From NCBI GenBank assembly GCA_007693945.1, contig RECP01000051.1, forward strand, positions 1-64,000: a stretch of 64,000 nt of DNA, given 5' to 3'. This stretch comes from Spirochaetaceae bacterium (GTDB lineage Bacteria; Spirochaetota; Spirochaetia; DSM-27196; PWMO01). Below, piece by piece: positions 1 to 9,077 of this stretch. The notes below the pieces were generated by a model. That model did not search any database. It worked only from the letters and a program-made list of their open reading frames with translations, and was not told the DNA's origin. The translations under genes and the position numbers were made by a program. Position 1 is the stretch's first letter; the number at the start of each line of letters is the position of its first letter.

Positions 1-55
1 ATCACCTTTTTTGTTGGGGCCCCGAGAGAGGACTTGAAACGGAGGCACGGCGCGA
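1..55. repeat. 55-bp direct repeat, copy 1 (cut by window edge)
   Basis: Bases 1-55 are identical to 185-239, giving a 184-bp period. The repeat begins with a T-run segment (atcacctttttt) and continues into a C/G-rich and purine-rich part. Its left partner arm, seen at 143-171 for copy 2, would lie outside the window, so the element probably continues leftward as an array. No coding potential is evident. Confidence 0.85.
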
Positions 56-67
56 GCCGGCGAGCGC

Positions 68-129
68 AATCCGGCAGGATGCCGGATTAGTGCCGGAGGC
101 GGGTCGGAGGGAGCGGACACGATGTCCGC
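68..129. other. Two short perfect palindromes between the repeat copies
   Basis: 68-88 is an 8-bp perfect stem with a 5-nt loop (aatccggc / gccggatt). 113-129 is a 7-bp perfect stem with a 3-nt loop (gcggaca / tgtccgc). With the larger hairpin at 143-217, almost the whole spacer between the repeat copies can fold. It could be a structured RNA or a non-autonomous mobile repeat; the sequence alone does not decide. Confidence 0.6.
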
Positions 130-142
130 GACTGGAGACCAG

Positions 143-217
143 GTCCTCTCTCGGGCATCAAAAAAGGTGATTGGCTTCATGTCGATCACCTTTTTTGTTG
201 GGGCCCCGAGAGAGGAC
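143..217. terminator. Long bipartite hairpin, possible bidirectional terminator
   Basis: 143-154 pairs with 206-217 (12 bp). Further in, 159-171 pairs with 185-197 (13 bp) around a 13-nt loop. The inner stem has A6 on its left flank and T6 on its right, the shape of a bidirectional intrinsic terminator. It lies downstream of the minus-strand ABC efflux operon that ends at 285, so it could terminate that operon. It is also part of the repeat unit, so termination may not be its only role. Confidence 0.55.
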
Positions 218-239
218 TTGAAACGGAGGCACGGCGCGA
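185..239. repeat. 55-bp direct repeat, copy 2
   Basis: This copy is identical to bases 1-55. Its first 33 bases form the right arm of the hairpin with 143-171. Similarity to copy 1 breaks at base 240 (c versus g), then weakly resumes in a gagcgcaa string, so a longer degenerate unit is likely. Confidence 0.85.
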
Positions 240-284
240 CCGACAGGGAGCGCAAATCGGCATGGATACTGCGGAGTTCTCGGG

Positions 285-1490
285 TCAGCGAGCCGCACGC
301 TGCCCGGGCTCTACCCGGTCACCGTCCTTGAGCTCCGAGGGCGGGTGCACGATCACCGTATCACCTTCGGCAAGCCCCGAGGTGACCTGGGCCGTAAGCC
401 CTGATTGTCGGCCGACGGTGACCTCGCGGCGGACGGCGCGCTTGTCCTCGGCAACGAACACCGCCCACCCCTCGTGGCTTCGAAAAAGGGCCCCGGTGGG
501 GATCTGCAGCGCGGCGTCGTCCTGCCAGACCACGAATCGCGCCAGCACGCGATAGCCGGACCCCAGTGTGCGACGCAGCTCCGGCGGCGATACCAACTCG
601 GCTACTACCTTCACGCGCCGCTCCTCGACCCCCAGCGCCGAGACCACCACTCGCCCCTGACGCTCCACGCGCGTCACGGTTGCCTCCAGAAGCTCGTCAC
701 CACCCCAACGATCGAGCTCAACACCGGTACCGCCGGTAATGCGAACCGCATCCCGCGACAATACAGGCACATGTACCTCCAGCAGGTCGGTATCCCCGAT
801 GTCCAACAGTGGTTCGCCCGGCTGCACGTGGCCCTCGCTGCGGCGATGCACTGCCAGCACACGCCCCGCTGCCGGCGACCGCAAGATCCGGGTCACTCGA
901 CCCGGCGCGGCCGGCGCGGAGGAATCGGGGGTCAGAGTGGAATCAACCGGCCAGAGGTCATACACTGCGGCGCGCGCGGCAGTCAGTTCGGCTCTCGCCT
1001 TATTGTGTGCCGCCCGTGCCTGCTCGAGCTCGGTCTCGGCCTGCTCCAGCCGGCTGGCGGTGACCGATCCGGCCTCGAACAGCCGCTTCATGCGTTGCAG
1101 CTCCCTGACCGTCAATCCGACGCGCTCTTCGGCCAACGCCGCTGCTGCAGCAGCGCCGTCTACCCGCGCCGCTGCCTGCGCTGCGCTGCGCGGGTCGAGC
1201 ATCGGTGAGCGCGGCGGCTCGAGCTGCACCAGAGGCTGCCCGGCGACTACCTCGTCACCGGGCTCCAATTCGATACGTCGCGCATAGGCCGCTACCGGCG
1301 CCGTCACCGCATAATGGCGTTTGACCGATGTTTCGCCTTCTTCCTCGATGATCACGCGCATGGATCCCACCGTAGCCACTGCGGTCTCCACCGGCAGCGG
1401 CGCCGGAATGAAGCCGTACACCACCGCAGCGATAATGAGCACCCCCGCCCCGATCAGCATGATTCGCTTCTTTCTTGCTTTGGTCATCAT
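285..1490 (-). CDS. HlyD/MacA-type periplasmic adaptor of an ABC efflux system
   Basis: This 401-aa protein has an N-terminal membrane anchor (residues about 9-27) after a KARKKR charge cluster, a split lipoyl/barrel-sandwich domain, and a central Ala/Glu-rich alpha-hairpin (about 105-180). A beta-barrel and membrane-proximal domain follow, ending in the typical LAEGDTVIVHP segment. Adaptors of this type link an inner-membrane ABC transporter to an outer-membrane channel. The start overlaps the permease stop by 4 nt (ATGA), so the two are translationally coupled. The gene is last in the operon ATPase (3890-4609), permease (1487-3850), adaptor. No TolC gene lies next to it. Family assignment is secure; the substrate is not visible. 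Confidence 0.88.
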   Translation of the reverse strand: MMTKARKKRIMLIGAGVLIIAAVVYGFIPAPLPVETAVATVGSMRVIIEEEGETSVKRHYAVTAPVAAYARRIELEPGDEVVAGQPLVQLEPPRSPMLDPRSAAQAAARVDGAAAAAALAEERVGLTVRELQRMKRLFEAGSVTASRLEQAETELEQARAAHNKARAELTAARAAVYDLWPVDSTLTPDSSAPAAPGRVTRILRSPAAGRVLAVHRRSEGHVQPGEPLLDIGDTDLLEVHVPVLSRDAVRITGGTGVELDRWGGDELLEATVTRVERQGRVVVSALGVEERRVKVVAELVSPPELRRTLGSGYRVLARFVVWQDDAALQIPTGALFRSHEGWAVFVAEDKRAVRREVTVGRQSGLTAQVTSGLAEGDTVIVHPPSELKDGDRVEPGQRAAR

Positions 1491-3850
1491 TCCCTCGTTT
1501 TCAGGACACCGATAAGGTCAAGGCGGTGCAATCTGCGCCGCACCAGCACGGTTGACAGCAGCGTTGAAACAAGCACAACCGCTGCGGAGAGTGCAAACGT
1601 GCCGCGGGTCAACACAACCGGAATCCGGTACATCTCGGTCTGCAGTGATTGAGCCGAAAGGGCACTCAACCCCGCGCCGATCGCGAGACCCACGGGAATG
1701 GCCGCAAGCACCAGTAGGGCCGTTTCACCCAACAGAATATAGGAAACCTCGCCGCGCGTGAAACCAAGTACGCGCATGCTTGCCAGCTCGCGGTCGCGTT
1801 CAGACAGTGAGATGCGAACGCTGTTATAGATGACCCCCAACGCGATGACACCGGCAAACAGACTCAGGATGACGGTAAAGACCAGCAGCGTTTCGGCGGC
1901 GACGCTCATGTAGGATTCGACCATGCGGTCACGCGCGGTTATGCTCGCCACACGCGGCCGATCCTGCAAGGCGCGGTTCAGCTGTTGCTCGTAACGCGAG
2001 TCGATCAGCAGATAGGCCCCCGAAACGGCATCACCGTCCCCCGCAAGACGATTGGCTGCGTCCAGGCTCATATAGGCGCCCACTCCCAGAAACTGCTCCG
2101 CTACACCGGAAACCACAACACTGCGCTCGTAGCGGCGTCCCGTCATCACCTCCACGGCTAACTGTTCGCCCGGGCGCACGTCCAGTATCTCCGCCAGGGT
2201 AGTGGTGAGCATCAACCCGTGCGCGGGTATCTGGACAGGTTTCAGCGAGGGATCGATGACGCGCCGCAGGTAGGCCTCGACGGGAATTCCCTCGATAGCC
2301 GCATCGTACCAGCGATGCCCGTTCTTCAGCCGGACCGCAAAGATGCGAAATGGTTCGGCGTAGTGCACGCCGGGTAGCGCGGCCAACTCATGGATTGCGG
2401 ATGCCGAAGTGGGCTCGGTGAAAGTTACGGTGAGATCCTCGCGCTGCGCGATACCGAACTGGATACGCACGATATGGCGAAAGGCGTCGCCCCAGAAGAG
2501 TCCCATCACCAGTATACCGCACGCGGCGGCGATGCCCAGCACCGTGATCGAAGCCTTGAGCCACTGGCGCTCGATGTTGCGCAGGATAATACGGGTCGAC
2601 TGATCGAAGTGTTTCCGCAACCCGAATCGCTCCAGCAGCGTTGTGCGGTAGGACGGCGGGGGCGCCGGCCGCATGGCCTCCGCCGGAGCAAGAGAGAGCG
2701 CGCGGCGCGCCGAAAGCGCAGCACCGACGACGGCGGCGCCTCCCGCCAGCGCCACTGCAGTCACTACAACGGTGGCGTCCAGCCGATGGTCAAGGAACGG
2801 GAAGTGGAAGTACTCAAGGTAGAGTTCCGCCAGCGCGCTGCCCATCCAGACTGCCAGCGCGGTACCCGCCAGCGCACCGAACACGGCCACCACCAGCACC
2901 ATTTTTACGTAGTGCGTGGCAACCGCCAGGTCGCTGTAACCGAAAGCCTTCAGCACCGCGATCTGCTCCCGCTGCAGCGTAATGAGGCGCGCGACCACGA
3001 TATTCAGCAGGAACGCCGCCACACTGAGCATGATCAACGGCAGCAGGAACGCCACTGCTTCCAGCTGGTTGAGCTCTTCACTGATGAGGCTGTGTGACAT
3101 ATGATCGGCGCGCGCGTAGGCTCCCTGTCCGCCGTAGGGTCGCAGCAGCAGATCAACCCGGTCAAGCACATCGCGCACGGAGGCGCCCGGAGCGAGGGTG
3201 AACGACACGTCGTTGAAGGCCCCCGTCATGCCGTAGGCTGCCTCGAGTCCGCCGCGGCTCATCCACAACACGCCGAACCGTTCAGGATCCGGGAAGAGCG
3301 ATCCGGGCTGCACCTGGTAGAGAAACTCGGGCGACAACGCAATGCCGACAACCGTCAGCGCACGCCGGCGGCCACCGATTACCGCCGATAGCTGGTCACC
3401 GGGCTCCAACCCGTGGGCCCTGGCGAAGGCCTCGTGCAGCGCCGCTTCACCTTCGCGCTCCGGATCGGGCATGCGGCCTTGACGCATGTACAGCCTGTTC
3501 AGCTGCGGGCGGCCCTCCTCGGGGAGCGAAACGATGAGTCCCATCACCGGATCGGCGAAATCGGCGATCTCCAGGTTCACGATGGCCGATACGCGCGTCT
3601 CGACTTCATTTATTCCCGCGATTTCGCGCAGGCGCTCACCCGCGGCATTGGGTGCGCGCCGGATCGAGGCGAAGCCGTCGGCAAACGCGTACTCGGCGTA
3701 GTACAGCTGCAGGGTGCGCTGCAACGTGTTGGAAACGCTGGTCATGGTAACGTACACCGAAACGCCGGCCACGATCACGAAGCCGATTGCGATGACCTGC
3801 CCGCGCATGCTCTTGAGGTCACGTATGATCTTGATATTGATGGTCTTCAC
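1487..3850 (-). CDS. ABC transporter permease, FtsX/MacB type, duplicated
   Basis: This 787-aa membrane protein has an N-terminal helix, a large extracytoplasmic domain (about 40-250), three helices with an FtsX core (about 262-390), a short linker, then a second helix/periplasmic/three-helix module (about 425-787). It resembles two FtsX-type halves fused in one chain, so one gene could supply both membrane halves for the ATPase dimer. GTG start. It is coupled to the adaptor downstream and lies 39 bp after the ATPase gene. Such transporters act mechanically on periplasmic substrates or lipoproteins (MacB, LolCDE) rather than importing solutes. Substrate unknown. Confidence 0.88.
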   Translation of the reverse strand: MKTINIKIIRDLKSMRGQVIAIGFVIVAGVSVYVTMTSVSNTLQRTLQLYYAEYAFADGFASIRRAPNAAGERLREIAGINEVETRVSAIVNLEIADFADPVMGLIVSLPEEGRPQLNRLYMRQGRMPDPEREGEAALHEAFARAHGLEPGDQLSAVIGGRRRALTVVGIALSPEFLYQVQPGSLFPDPERFGVLWMSRGGLEAAYGMTGAFNDVSFTLAPGASVRDVLDRVDLLLRPYGGQGAYARADHMSHSLISEELNQLEAVAFLLPLIMLSVAAFLLNIVVARLITLQREQIAVLKAFGYSDLAVATHYVKMVLVVAVFGALAGTALAVWMGSALAELYLEYFHFPFLDHRLDATVVVTAVALAGGAAVVGAALSARRALSLAPAEAMRPAPPPSYRTTLLERFGLRKHFDQSTRIILRNIERQWLKASITVLGIAAACGILVMGLFWGDAFRHIVRIQFGIAQREDLTVTFTEPTSASAIHELAALPGVHYAEPFRIFAVRLKNGHRWYDAAIEGIPVEAYLRRVIDPSLKPVQIPAHGLMLTTTLAEILDVRPGEQLAVEVMTGRRYERSVVVSGVAEQFLGVGAYMSLDAANRLAGDGDAVSGAYLLIDSRYEQQLNRALQDRPRVASITARDRMVESYMSVAAETLLVFTVILSLFAGVIALGVIYNSVRISLSERDRELASMRVLGFTRGEVSYILLGETALLVLAAIPVGLAIGAGLSALSAQSLQTEMYRIPVVLTRGTFALSAAVVLVSTLLSTVLVRRRLHRLDLIGVLKTRE

Positions 3851-3889
3851 GGTATTCCCGCACAGGTTCGACTCACAAGGTCGGCCCTC

Positions 3890-4609
3890 TTACCACGTAA
3901 GTTCACCAGGTGCCCGGCGCTGCTCGTTGCGCTGCGTTTCGGTTATTTGTCCATCCTTCAGGTGGATGATGCGTTCAGCAATCTCGCCCTGTACCACGTT
4001 GTGGGTGATGATGACAGTCGTGGTTCCGAGCTCGCGGTTGACGCGCTCCAGCGCCTCGAGCACCACGATTCCGGTCTGCGAGTCCAGCGCCCCGGTAGGT
4101 TCATCGCACAGCAGCACCTGCGGCCGTTTGGCAATTGCGCGGGCGATGGCTACCCGCTGCTGCTCGCCGCCGGACAATTGCGAGGGGAAGTGCTCCGCGC
4201 GCGGCCCCAGGCCGACCAGCTGCAGCGCCTCCCGGGGGGACATTGGCCGTTCGGCGATCTCGGTAACCAGCGCGACGTTTTCCAGCGCAGTAAGGCTTGG
4301 AATCAGGTTGTAGAACTGGAAGACAAAACCCACGTTGTGGCGTCGATACTCGGTCAGTTCACGGTCTCCGGCCCGGGTGAGATCCGTGCCGTGATAGAAG
4401 ACGTTGCCGGCGGTTGCGGTGTCCAGGCCGCCGAGAATGTTTACCAGGGTGGACTTGCCGCTGCCCGACGCGCCCAGCAGCACAACCAGCTCGCCGGCGT
4501 AGAGGTCGAGGTCTATGCCACGCAGGGCGTGCACTTCCACCTCGCCCATTGTGTACACCTTGGTCAGCCCGCGGGCCCTGAAGACCGTCTCGCTACGGTT
4601 GGCGCTCAT
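3890..4609 (-). CDS. ABC transporter ATPase, LolD/MacB family
   Basis: This 239-aa protein has Walker [10 protein letters not shown] (about 46-54), a Q-loop in [16 protein letters not shown], signature [14 protein letters not shown], Walker [14 protein letters not shown], and an H-loop in TTVIITHN. The insertion and length match the LolD/MacB/FtsE group, which pairs with FtsX-type permeases such as the next gene. It is the first gene of a three-gene minus-strand operon. A short minus-strand leader follows the cyclophilin gene; no clear operator was seen. Confidence 0.93.
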   Translation of the reverse strand: MSANRSETVFRARGLTKVYTMGEVEVHALRGIDLDLYAGELVVLLGASGSGKSTLVNILGGLDTATAGNVFYHGTDLTRAGDRELTEYRRHNVGFVFQFYNLIPSLTALENVALVTEIAERPMSPREALQLVGLGPRAEHFPSQLSGGEQQRVAIARAIAKRPQVLLCDEPTGALDSQTGIVVLEALERVNRELGTTTVIITHNVVQGEIAERIIHLKDGQITETQRNEQRRAPGELTW

Positions 4610-4705
4610 CAGCTTGCTCCGACAAAGTATAGCACGGAACGAGCGGGGTCCGTCTGGGAGTAGCCTCGATTGCTGATCCTACCCGGTGTGTTGCGCGCGG
4701 CGGGC

Positions 4706-5185
4706 TTACCGAATGGTGACGCGGGTAAGTTCGTCTCCAGCCTCGATTGCGTCTACTACCCCGCCGCCCGAGATCACCTTGCCGAAGACGGTGTGTTTGC
4801 CGTCGAGGTGCGGCTGCGGAGCGTGGGTGATGAAAAACTGACTTCCGTTGGTATCGGGGCCGGCGTTGGCCATAGAGATAACCCTGGCTTCGTGCTTCAG
4901 CGGGTTGCCGCTCGTCTCATCTGCAAAGCGGTAGCCCGGTCCACCCCTGCCGGTGCCGGTAGGATCGCCGCCCTGGATCATGAAGCTGCTGATGACCCGG
5001 TGAAAGGTAGTTCCGTCGTAGAACCCCTGCCCGGCGAGAAAGACGAAGTTGTTGACCGTGACCGGAGCGTGCTCCGGACAGAGTTCGAGCTCTATTGCTC
5101 CCTTGCTTGTTTTCATGGTGACCACGTAGGTGCGGTCCGTATCGATACTCATCTCGGGCGCCTTGTCCCATTGCCGTCTGCTCAT
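4706..5185 (-). CDS. Peptidyl-prolyl cis-trans isomerase, cyclophilin type
   Basis: This 159-aa single-domain cyclophilin has no signal peptide, so it is cytoplasmic. Hallmarks are [19 protein letters not shown] (catalytic Arg and Met/Gln), [20 protein letters not shown] (the FFIT and substrate-pocket segments) and a final FGKVISGG strand. It catalyses X-Pro isomerisation. The usual cyclophilin Trp is replaced by His in the HLDGKHT loop, as in many bacterial PpiB proteins. It stands alone between the ABC ATPase and a nitroreductase-like gene. Confidence 0.93.
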   Translation of the reverse strand: MSRRQWDKAPEMSIDTDRTYVVTMKTSKGAIELELCPEHAPVTVNNFVFLAGQGFYDGTTFHRVISSFMIQGGDPTGTGRGGPGYRFADETSGNPLKHEARVISMANAGPDTNGSQFFITHAPQPHLDGKHTVFGKVISGGGVVDAIEAGDELTRVTIR

Positions 5186-5289
5186 ATCGGTACCCTAACA
5201 GGATAGAATCTGCGCGACAAGTACACCCCCTGGTGAGCGCCGGCAGCCAAGCGGTTCGTGTGACTCGGGTCCCAAGACAGGGCCGACAT

Positions 5290-6414
5290 TCAGAGCAATA
5301 CGGCTTCTAATGGTCGCCGCAGTGATCTGGGCATCTTCTGCCCTCGGCCAAACCGAACGACAAGATTGGGCCTGCCGTCCGCCGGGGCGAAGGCCCTGGC
5401 GAATTCACGACGCAGGGCGGGCTCCTCCACGGGCTGGTTTATGAAGGCGTTTCGGATCCCCAGCGCCGTGGCTTGCAGAGCGAACCGCTGGTAACAGCGA
5501 CCAGCCTCTACCTGGTGGGCCCTGTCATCGACGTTCGAGACAAACAAAGCAATTCCCGCGGAACTCCGGATATGGCGTGCGAGTCTGTCATTCTCGGGCT
5601 GTGGGCGGAACAGCATGCGGAACAAACGCCGGCCGAGCCAACGCGGGACAGGCGGGTTTCCGGTGGCACGGGAAGGCAACCCGTCACCCGTTCGGACCGC
5701 TTCCGCGTCACTGAATCGAATCCAGTGCTCCAGTTCGTCCACAAACGCCGGATTACTGATCTGCATGGTGTTGCCCTGGACCGCGGACTCAAGAACCTTC
5801 TCTATGGATTCGTGCCCGGTCAGCAGAATGGGCGCGACGCCGCTGCCGGTTCCGGCCGCCTGCAGCAACCGCAGTTCTTCGGAACCAAGCGGCCTGCCGT
5901 CGTACTCCGCTCGAGTGCATTGACGATAGGGAATTGCCTGGAACAGCGGCGACGCCGGCCTGATCGCCGACGACCGGATCAGCGACACGCTGACTACGCC
6001 GTCCGAGGCGGAGCTGAAACGAAGAGCGCCGTCAAACCCGTATACTTGCGCCGCCAGGACAAGGTTCTCGGCGGCGCACCCCAGCGAAACGTACAGGTGA
6101 TGGTCGTCGGGATCTACCACGGGCGTACGTCGGGACAGATCCGGCAGGATGGATATGCAATGGTCCTCGATCTGGAACCGCCAGCATTGCGCGTTGTGCC
6201 CCGAGGGGGCCAGCGTGGCATAACGGACGATGTCTCGCCGGATTGCATCCTCGTTCTGTGAGATGGCCCCGTTTTGCCGCGCAGCCTCATCCAGCGGCAC
6301 GGTGTCGTTTCGCTGTACGCTCTCGCGGGACTCCACGCCGTCGGAGTGGCGCCATATGCTTCTGACGGCATCAGCGTAGCGACCGGGTTTGCGGCTGGTT
6401 GCTTTGCCTGGCAT
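5290..6414 (-). CDS. Acg-family FMN nitroreductase-like protein
   Basis: I use the ATG at 6414 because it has a good GGAGGG Shine-Dalgarno 9-12 nt upstream. A longer reading to 6711 adds about 100 residues of unlikely composition. The 374-aa product has the N-terminal APSGHNAQCWRF motif (FMN/active-site segment), the PVVDPDDHHLYVSLGCAAENL segment typical of the mycobacterial Acg group, and a C-terminal half with a second nitroreductase-like repeat (HQVEAGRCYQRFALQATALG). Acg proteins bind FMN but often lack a normal NAD(P)H pocket, so the reaction is uncertain. It is monocistronic and diverges from the ars operon. Confidence 0.78.
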   Translation of the reverse strand: MPGKATSRKPGRYADAVRSIWRHSDGVESRESVQRNDTVPLDEAARQNGAISQNEDAIRRDIVRYATLAPSGHNAQCWRFQIEDHCISILPDLSRRTPVVDPDDHHLYVSLGCAAENLVLAAQVYGFDGALRFSSASDGVVSVSLIRSSAIRPASPLFQAIPYRQCTRAEYDGRPLGSEELRLLQAAGTGSGVAPILLTGHESIEKVLESAVQGNTMQISNPAFVDELEHWIRFSDAEAVRTGDGLPSRATGNPPVPRWLGRRLFRMLFRPQPENDRLARHIRSSAGIALFVSNVDDRAHQVEAGRCYQRFALQATALGIRNAFINQPVEEPALRREFARAFAPADGRPNLVVRFGRGQKMPRSLRRPLEAVLL

Positions 6415-6805
6415 CGGGCAGACCTCCCTCCGTGCATCGTGACCGAGCATAAGGGTAACCTCGACTGTCGTGAGAAGGCAAGTGGTGTCGCCGTAACTGA
6501 AGCTGCGGCAGTACAGACAGACTGCGTCCGGCCAGGTCGCCGGTCTGGAACCGCTCGCTTGGCGCCGGTTTTCCTGCTTTGCTTCAAGTAACAGATCGTT
6601 TCTGCGAGTTACTCCTTCTGTAGATGCGTTTGGAGGAATTGTAATTGTCGACTGATGGCTGACAGAGCCGGTGAGGACCATGGAACTGTCACAGGAAACG
6701 CTGGAAAGCATCGGCCGCTACGTGCGAGCCAATCTCGGCAGCTGGCTTTGTGAGTAACAGATCCCGAAACGCAAAAACGGAAATCAGTCAATCACACGCA
6801 CACGC
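6415..6805. other. Long intergenic stretch with a 25-codon remnant ORF
   Basis: This interval divides the nitroreductase gene from the ars promoter. The only gene-like item is a short plus-strand ORF at 6680-6757 (MELSQETLESIG, then RYVRANLGSWLCE). It has a gtgagg ribosome-binding sequence and amphipathic composition, and looks like the intact start of a longer lost protein. No family could be named. I see no hairpins or repeats in the rest. Confidence 0.4.
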
Positions 6806-6834
6806 TTGACATTTATGTTTACATGCGCTATTAT
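6806..6834 (+). promoter_or_regulatory. Sigma-70 promoter of the ars operon with candidate ArsR site
   Basis: TTGACA at 6806-6811 and TATTAT at 6829-6834 are 17 bp apart, close to the ideal. AT-rich dyad sequence overlaps and follows the -10 (TATGCATA at 6832-6839, flanked by atgcatatattgaggcat), a likely place for ArsR to bind. ArsR is encoded within the operon, which would give arsenite-relieved feedback repression. The start codon of acr3 is about 65 nt downstream. Confidence 0.75.
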
Positions 6835-6901
6835 GCATATATTGAGGCATTGAGGGTCAAAGTCTCACCCGCAAACTGAATAGCCAAGGAGATTCCCGAC
6901 C

Positions 6902-7999
6902 ATGGAGCGCGAGTTACATGTACCAGCGCTGGAGAAGTATCTGGCGATCATTATTTTCCCGTTCATGGGTATTGGACTGCTGACAGGCACTTACTTCCCG
7001 CGGTTTGCCGCAACCCTGCCGGCCATTCTGCCCGCCTGTCTGTTCTTGATGATCTATCCCACCATGCTGAACGTACGGCTCGATGAACTGGTCTCGGCAT
7101 TCCGGGACTGGAAGAAGGTAGGCGCAGTGACACTAATGAACTTCGTTGTCTCTCCGGTTCTGCTGTCGCTGCTTGCCTGGGTCGTACTGCGCAATCATCC
7201 GGAACTGATGATGGGTATGATCATTCTCTCAATTGCGCCTTGCATAGCGCTTGTGCTGGTATGGACCTTTCTCTCGAGCGCCAATCTCGCGCTGGCGGTG
7301 ACGCTGGCAGGCGTCAACTCCCTGGTGCAGCTTGTGGCTTTCCCGATCTACCTGCCACTGCTTGGCAGGATCTACGGACTGGACCTCGCGCTTGCCTCAG
7401 GAGGCGTGCTCGCATTCGGTCCAATTGCGCAAGAGGTTCTCATCTACCTCGCCCTGCCGTTCTTACTGGCAATCGTGACCCGCAGTTACTTTGAACGCAA
7501 GAAAGGGCGAGACTGGTTCGAATCCGTCTACGTACCGCGAGCGGGACACATTGCACCCATAGGCGTTCTTATTACCGTGACCACCATGTTTTCGATCGGC
7601 GGTCAGCACGTACTTGAAACCCCGTATCTGTTGCTGCTTGCCGCTCTGCCGCTGGTTGTGTTCTTTCCGCTGAACTGGGTAGTTGGACTCTACCTGAGCC
7701 ACCGTGTCATGAAGAACGACTACCGCGATTCGATCGCCATCGCCTTCAGTTTCTCGGGCCGCAACCTCGAGGTGTCGATGGCGTTGAGTGCCGCGCTCTT
7801 CGGCGCCGGCTCGTTGACGGCCATGGCTACCGTGGCCGGACCGGTTATCGGCATTCCAGCGTGGATCATCATTCTGAACCTGGGCAAGAAGTTCATCTAT
7901 CCCCACCTGGCCCGCACCCAGGCTTCGCAGCATCAGCCGGCTGAACAGCTGCAGGCGGCAGTTCTCAAAGCCGATGTCGAGCCCGGCGATGTCGTCTGA
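6902..7999 (+). CDS. acr3: ACR3-family arsenite efflux permease
   Basis: This 365-aa integral membrane protein has about ten helices. It exports As(III) across the inner membrane by proton antiport. The fourth-helix APCIALVLVW segment carries the Cys conserved and required in ACR3. The ninth-helix region FSFSGRNLEVSMALS has the conserved Glu. It also has a polar C-terminal tail. It is the first gene of the ars operon, with an AAGGAG-like Shine-Dalgarno. With the ArsA ATPase further down, it could work alone or as an ATP-driven pump, although ArsA is classically paired with ArsB. Confidence 0.93.
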   Translation: MERELHVPALEKYLAIIIFPFMGIGLLTGTYFPRFAATLPAILPACLFLMIYPTMLNVRLDELVSAFRDWKKVGAVTLMNFVVSPVLLSLLAWVVLRNHPELMMGMIILSIAPCIALVLVWTFLSSANLALAVTLAGVNSLVQLVAFPIYLPLLGRIYGLDLALASGGVLAFGPIAQEVLIYLALPFLLAIVTRSYFERKKGRDWFESVYVPRAGHIAPIGVLITVTTMFSIGGQHVLETPYLLLLAALPLVVFFPLNWVVGLYLSHRVMKNDYRDSIAIAFSFSGRNLEVSMALSAALFGAGSLTAMATVAGPVIGIPAWIIILNLGKKFIYPHLARTQASQHQPAEQLQAAVLKADVEPGDVV

Positions 8000-8065
8000 C
8001 TGCGTGCGGTGCCACTGCTGCGCGGCGAGAACTCAGCGCCCGGCAGACAGTGAGGAGCGAGAAGA

Positions 8066-8509
8066 ATGAGAGCGAAACCACGTGTATTGGCGATATGCAT
8101 TCACAACAGCGCGCGCAGCCAGATGACCGAAGAGTATATCCGGCAGGCCGGCGCGGGGCAGATCGAGGTCGAGAGCGCGGGAATCGAACCAGGAGCGCTA
8201 AACCCGGTCGTTGTTGAGCTGCTCAAGGAAGACGGCATCAATATCGAAGGCAAGAGCACACGCAGCGTGTTCGATATTCACAAGCAGGGAAAGCGGTTCG
8301 ACTACGTCATCGCCGTCTGTGACAAAGAGGCTGCCGAGCGCTGTCCAGTCTTTCCAGCCGAGAAGCAGCGGCTGCACTGGCCCTTTCCGGATCCATCTCA
8401 GGCGCAAGGCACGATGGAGCAGAAGATCGCTTACGTGCGTCCGATCAGAGATCAGATCAGGGAGAAGACACGCGAGTTTGTGGCCGGTATTCTCCCGGAC
8501 TATGAGTAG
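8066..8509 (+). CDS. arsC: Arsenate reductase, thioredoxin-coupled (LMW phosphatase fold)
   Basis: This 147-aa protein has the P-loop CIHNSARSQMTE (nucleophile Cys11, CX5R) and a redox pair in AVCDKEAAERCP (C-x7-C), the three cysteines of the S. aureus pI258/B. subtilis ArsC mechanism. The late Asp of WPFPDPSQA is the general acid. It reduces cytoplasmic As(V) to As(III) for export by Acr3. The P-loop has an Ile-His in place of the usual Thr-Gly, but the catalytic residues remain. GAGGAGCGAG precedes the ATG. Confidence 0.93.
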   Translation: MRAKPRVLAICIHNSARSQMTEEYIRQAGAGQIEVESAGIEPGALNPVVVELLKEDGINIEGKSTRSVFDIHKQGKRFDYVIAVCDKEAAERCPVFPAEKQRLHWPFPDPSQAQGTMEQKIAYVRPIRDQIREKTREFVAGILPDYE

Positions 8510-8618
8510 CGGCTTCCGGTTTCGCGAGTGCATTCGCGCCGCGGCCCGAAACTGATGGCATGCACGTACGAACACGTGTGTTGCATTCAGTGAGTCGCAT
8601 GGAATGAGCGGTTGAAAG

Positions 8619-9041
8619 ATGAGAACAGTAACGGAGACGGCGGACGTATTCAAAGCGCTGGGCGACGAAACCCGGCTGCGCATCGTGCACTTGCTGTTGC
8701 ATAGCGACACGGCACTCTGCGTGTGTGAAATGGTTGATTCGCTGCATCTGCCTCAGTATCAAATCTCACGCCATCTTGGTGTGTTGAAGAACGCAGGCGT
8801 GGTAGCGGTGGATCGCAAAGGCACGTGGGCCTACTACTGTCTCGTTCAGAACGGCAACCTGCTGCGAGCTCTATGGCAAGTGCTCGAACGTTCGCTGAAG
8901 CAGCAGCAGTTCAGCCGAGACGCTGCACAGCTCGACTTGCGGCTGGCGCAGCGCGCGCACGGAGAATGCGTTGTCGGCTTCGTCTCGTTGGAGGAGCCCG
9001 GTGGAAAGACGGTGCAGAGCCGCGCTGACGTAAAGACCTGA
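8619..9041 (+). CDS. arsR: ArsR-family arsenite-responsive repressor
   Basis: This 140-aa winged-helix regulator has the metalloid-binding segment ALCVCEM in helix 3 (the ELCVCDL motif, with two of the classic thiols), a recognition helix QYQISRHLGVLKNAGVV, and a wing ending in WAYYCL. Arsenite or antimonite binding should release it from the promoter at 6806-6834. The C-terminus is longer than usual (about 40 extra residues) and lacks other Cys. Its place third in the operon, rather than first, gives feedback control. Confidence 0.9.
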   Translation: MRTVTETADVFKALGDETRLRIVHLLLHSDTALCVCEMVDSLHLPQYQISRHLGVLKNAGVVAVDRKGTWAYYCLVQNGNLLRALWQVLERSLKQQQFSRDAAQLDLRLAQRAHGECVVGFVSLEEPGGKTVQSRADVKT

Positions 9042-9077
9042 CCGCTGCACCCTGGAACCGGCAGCAAGGAGCAAAGA

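Noticed and set aside
1-239. Integron attC site or CRISPR array at the left edge
   Set aside because: There is no GTTRRRY core at the stem ends, no integrase nearby, and the repeat is 55 bp at a 184-bp period with a non-unique folded spacer, unlike CRISPR.
3413-4663. Plus-strand open frame (416 codons) opposite the ABC permease and ATPase
   Set aside because: No domain or ribosome-binding site, and it opposes two clear ABC genes.
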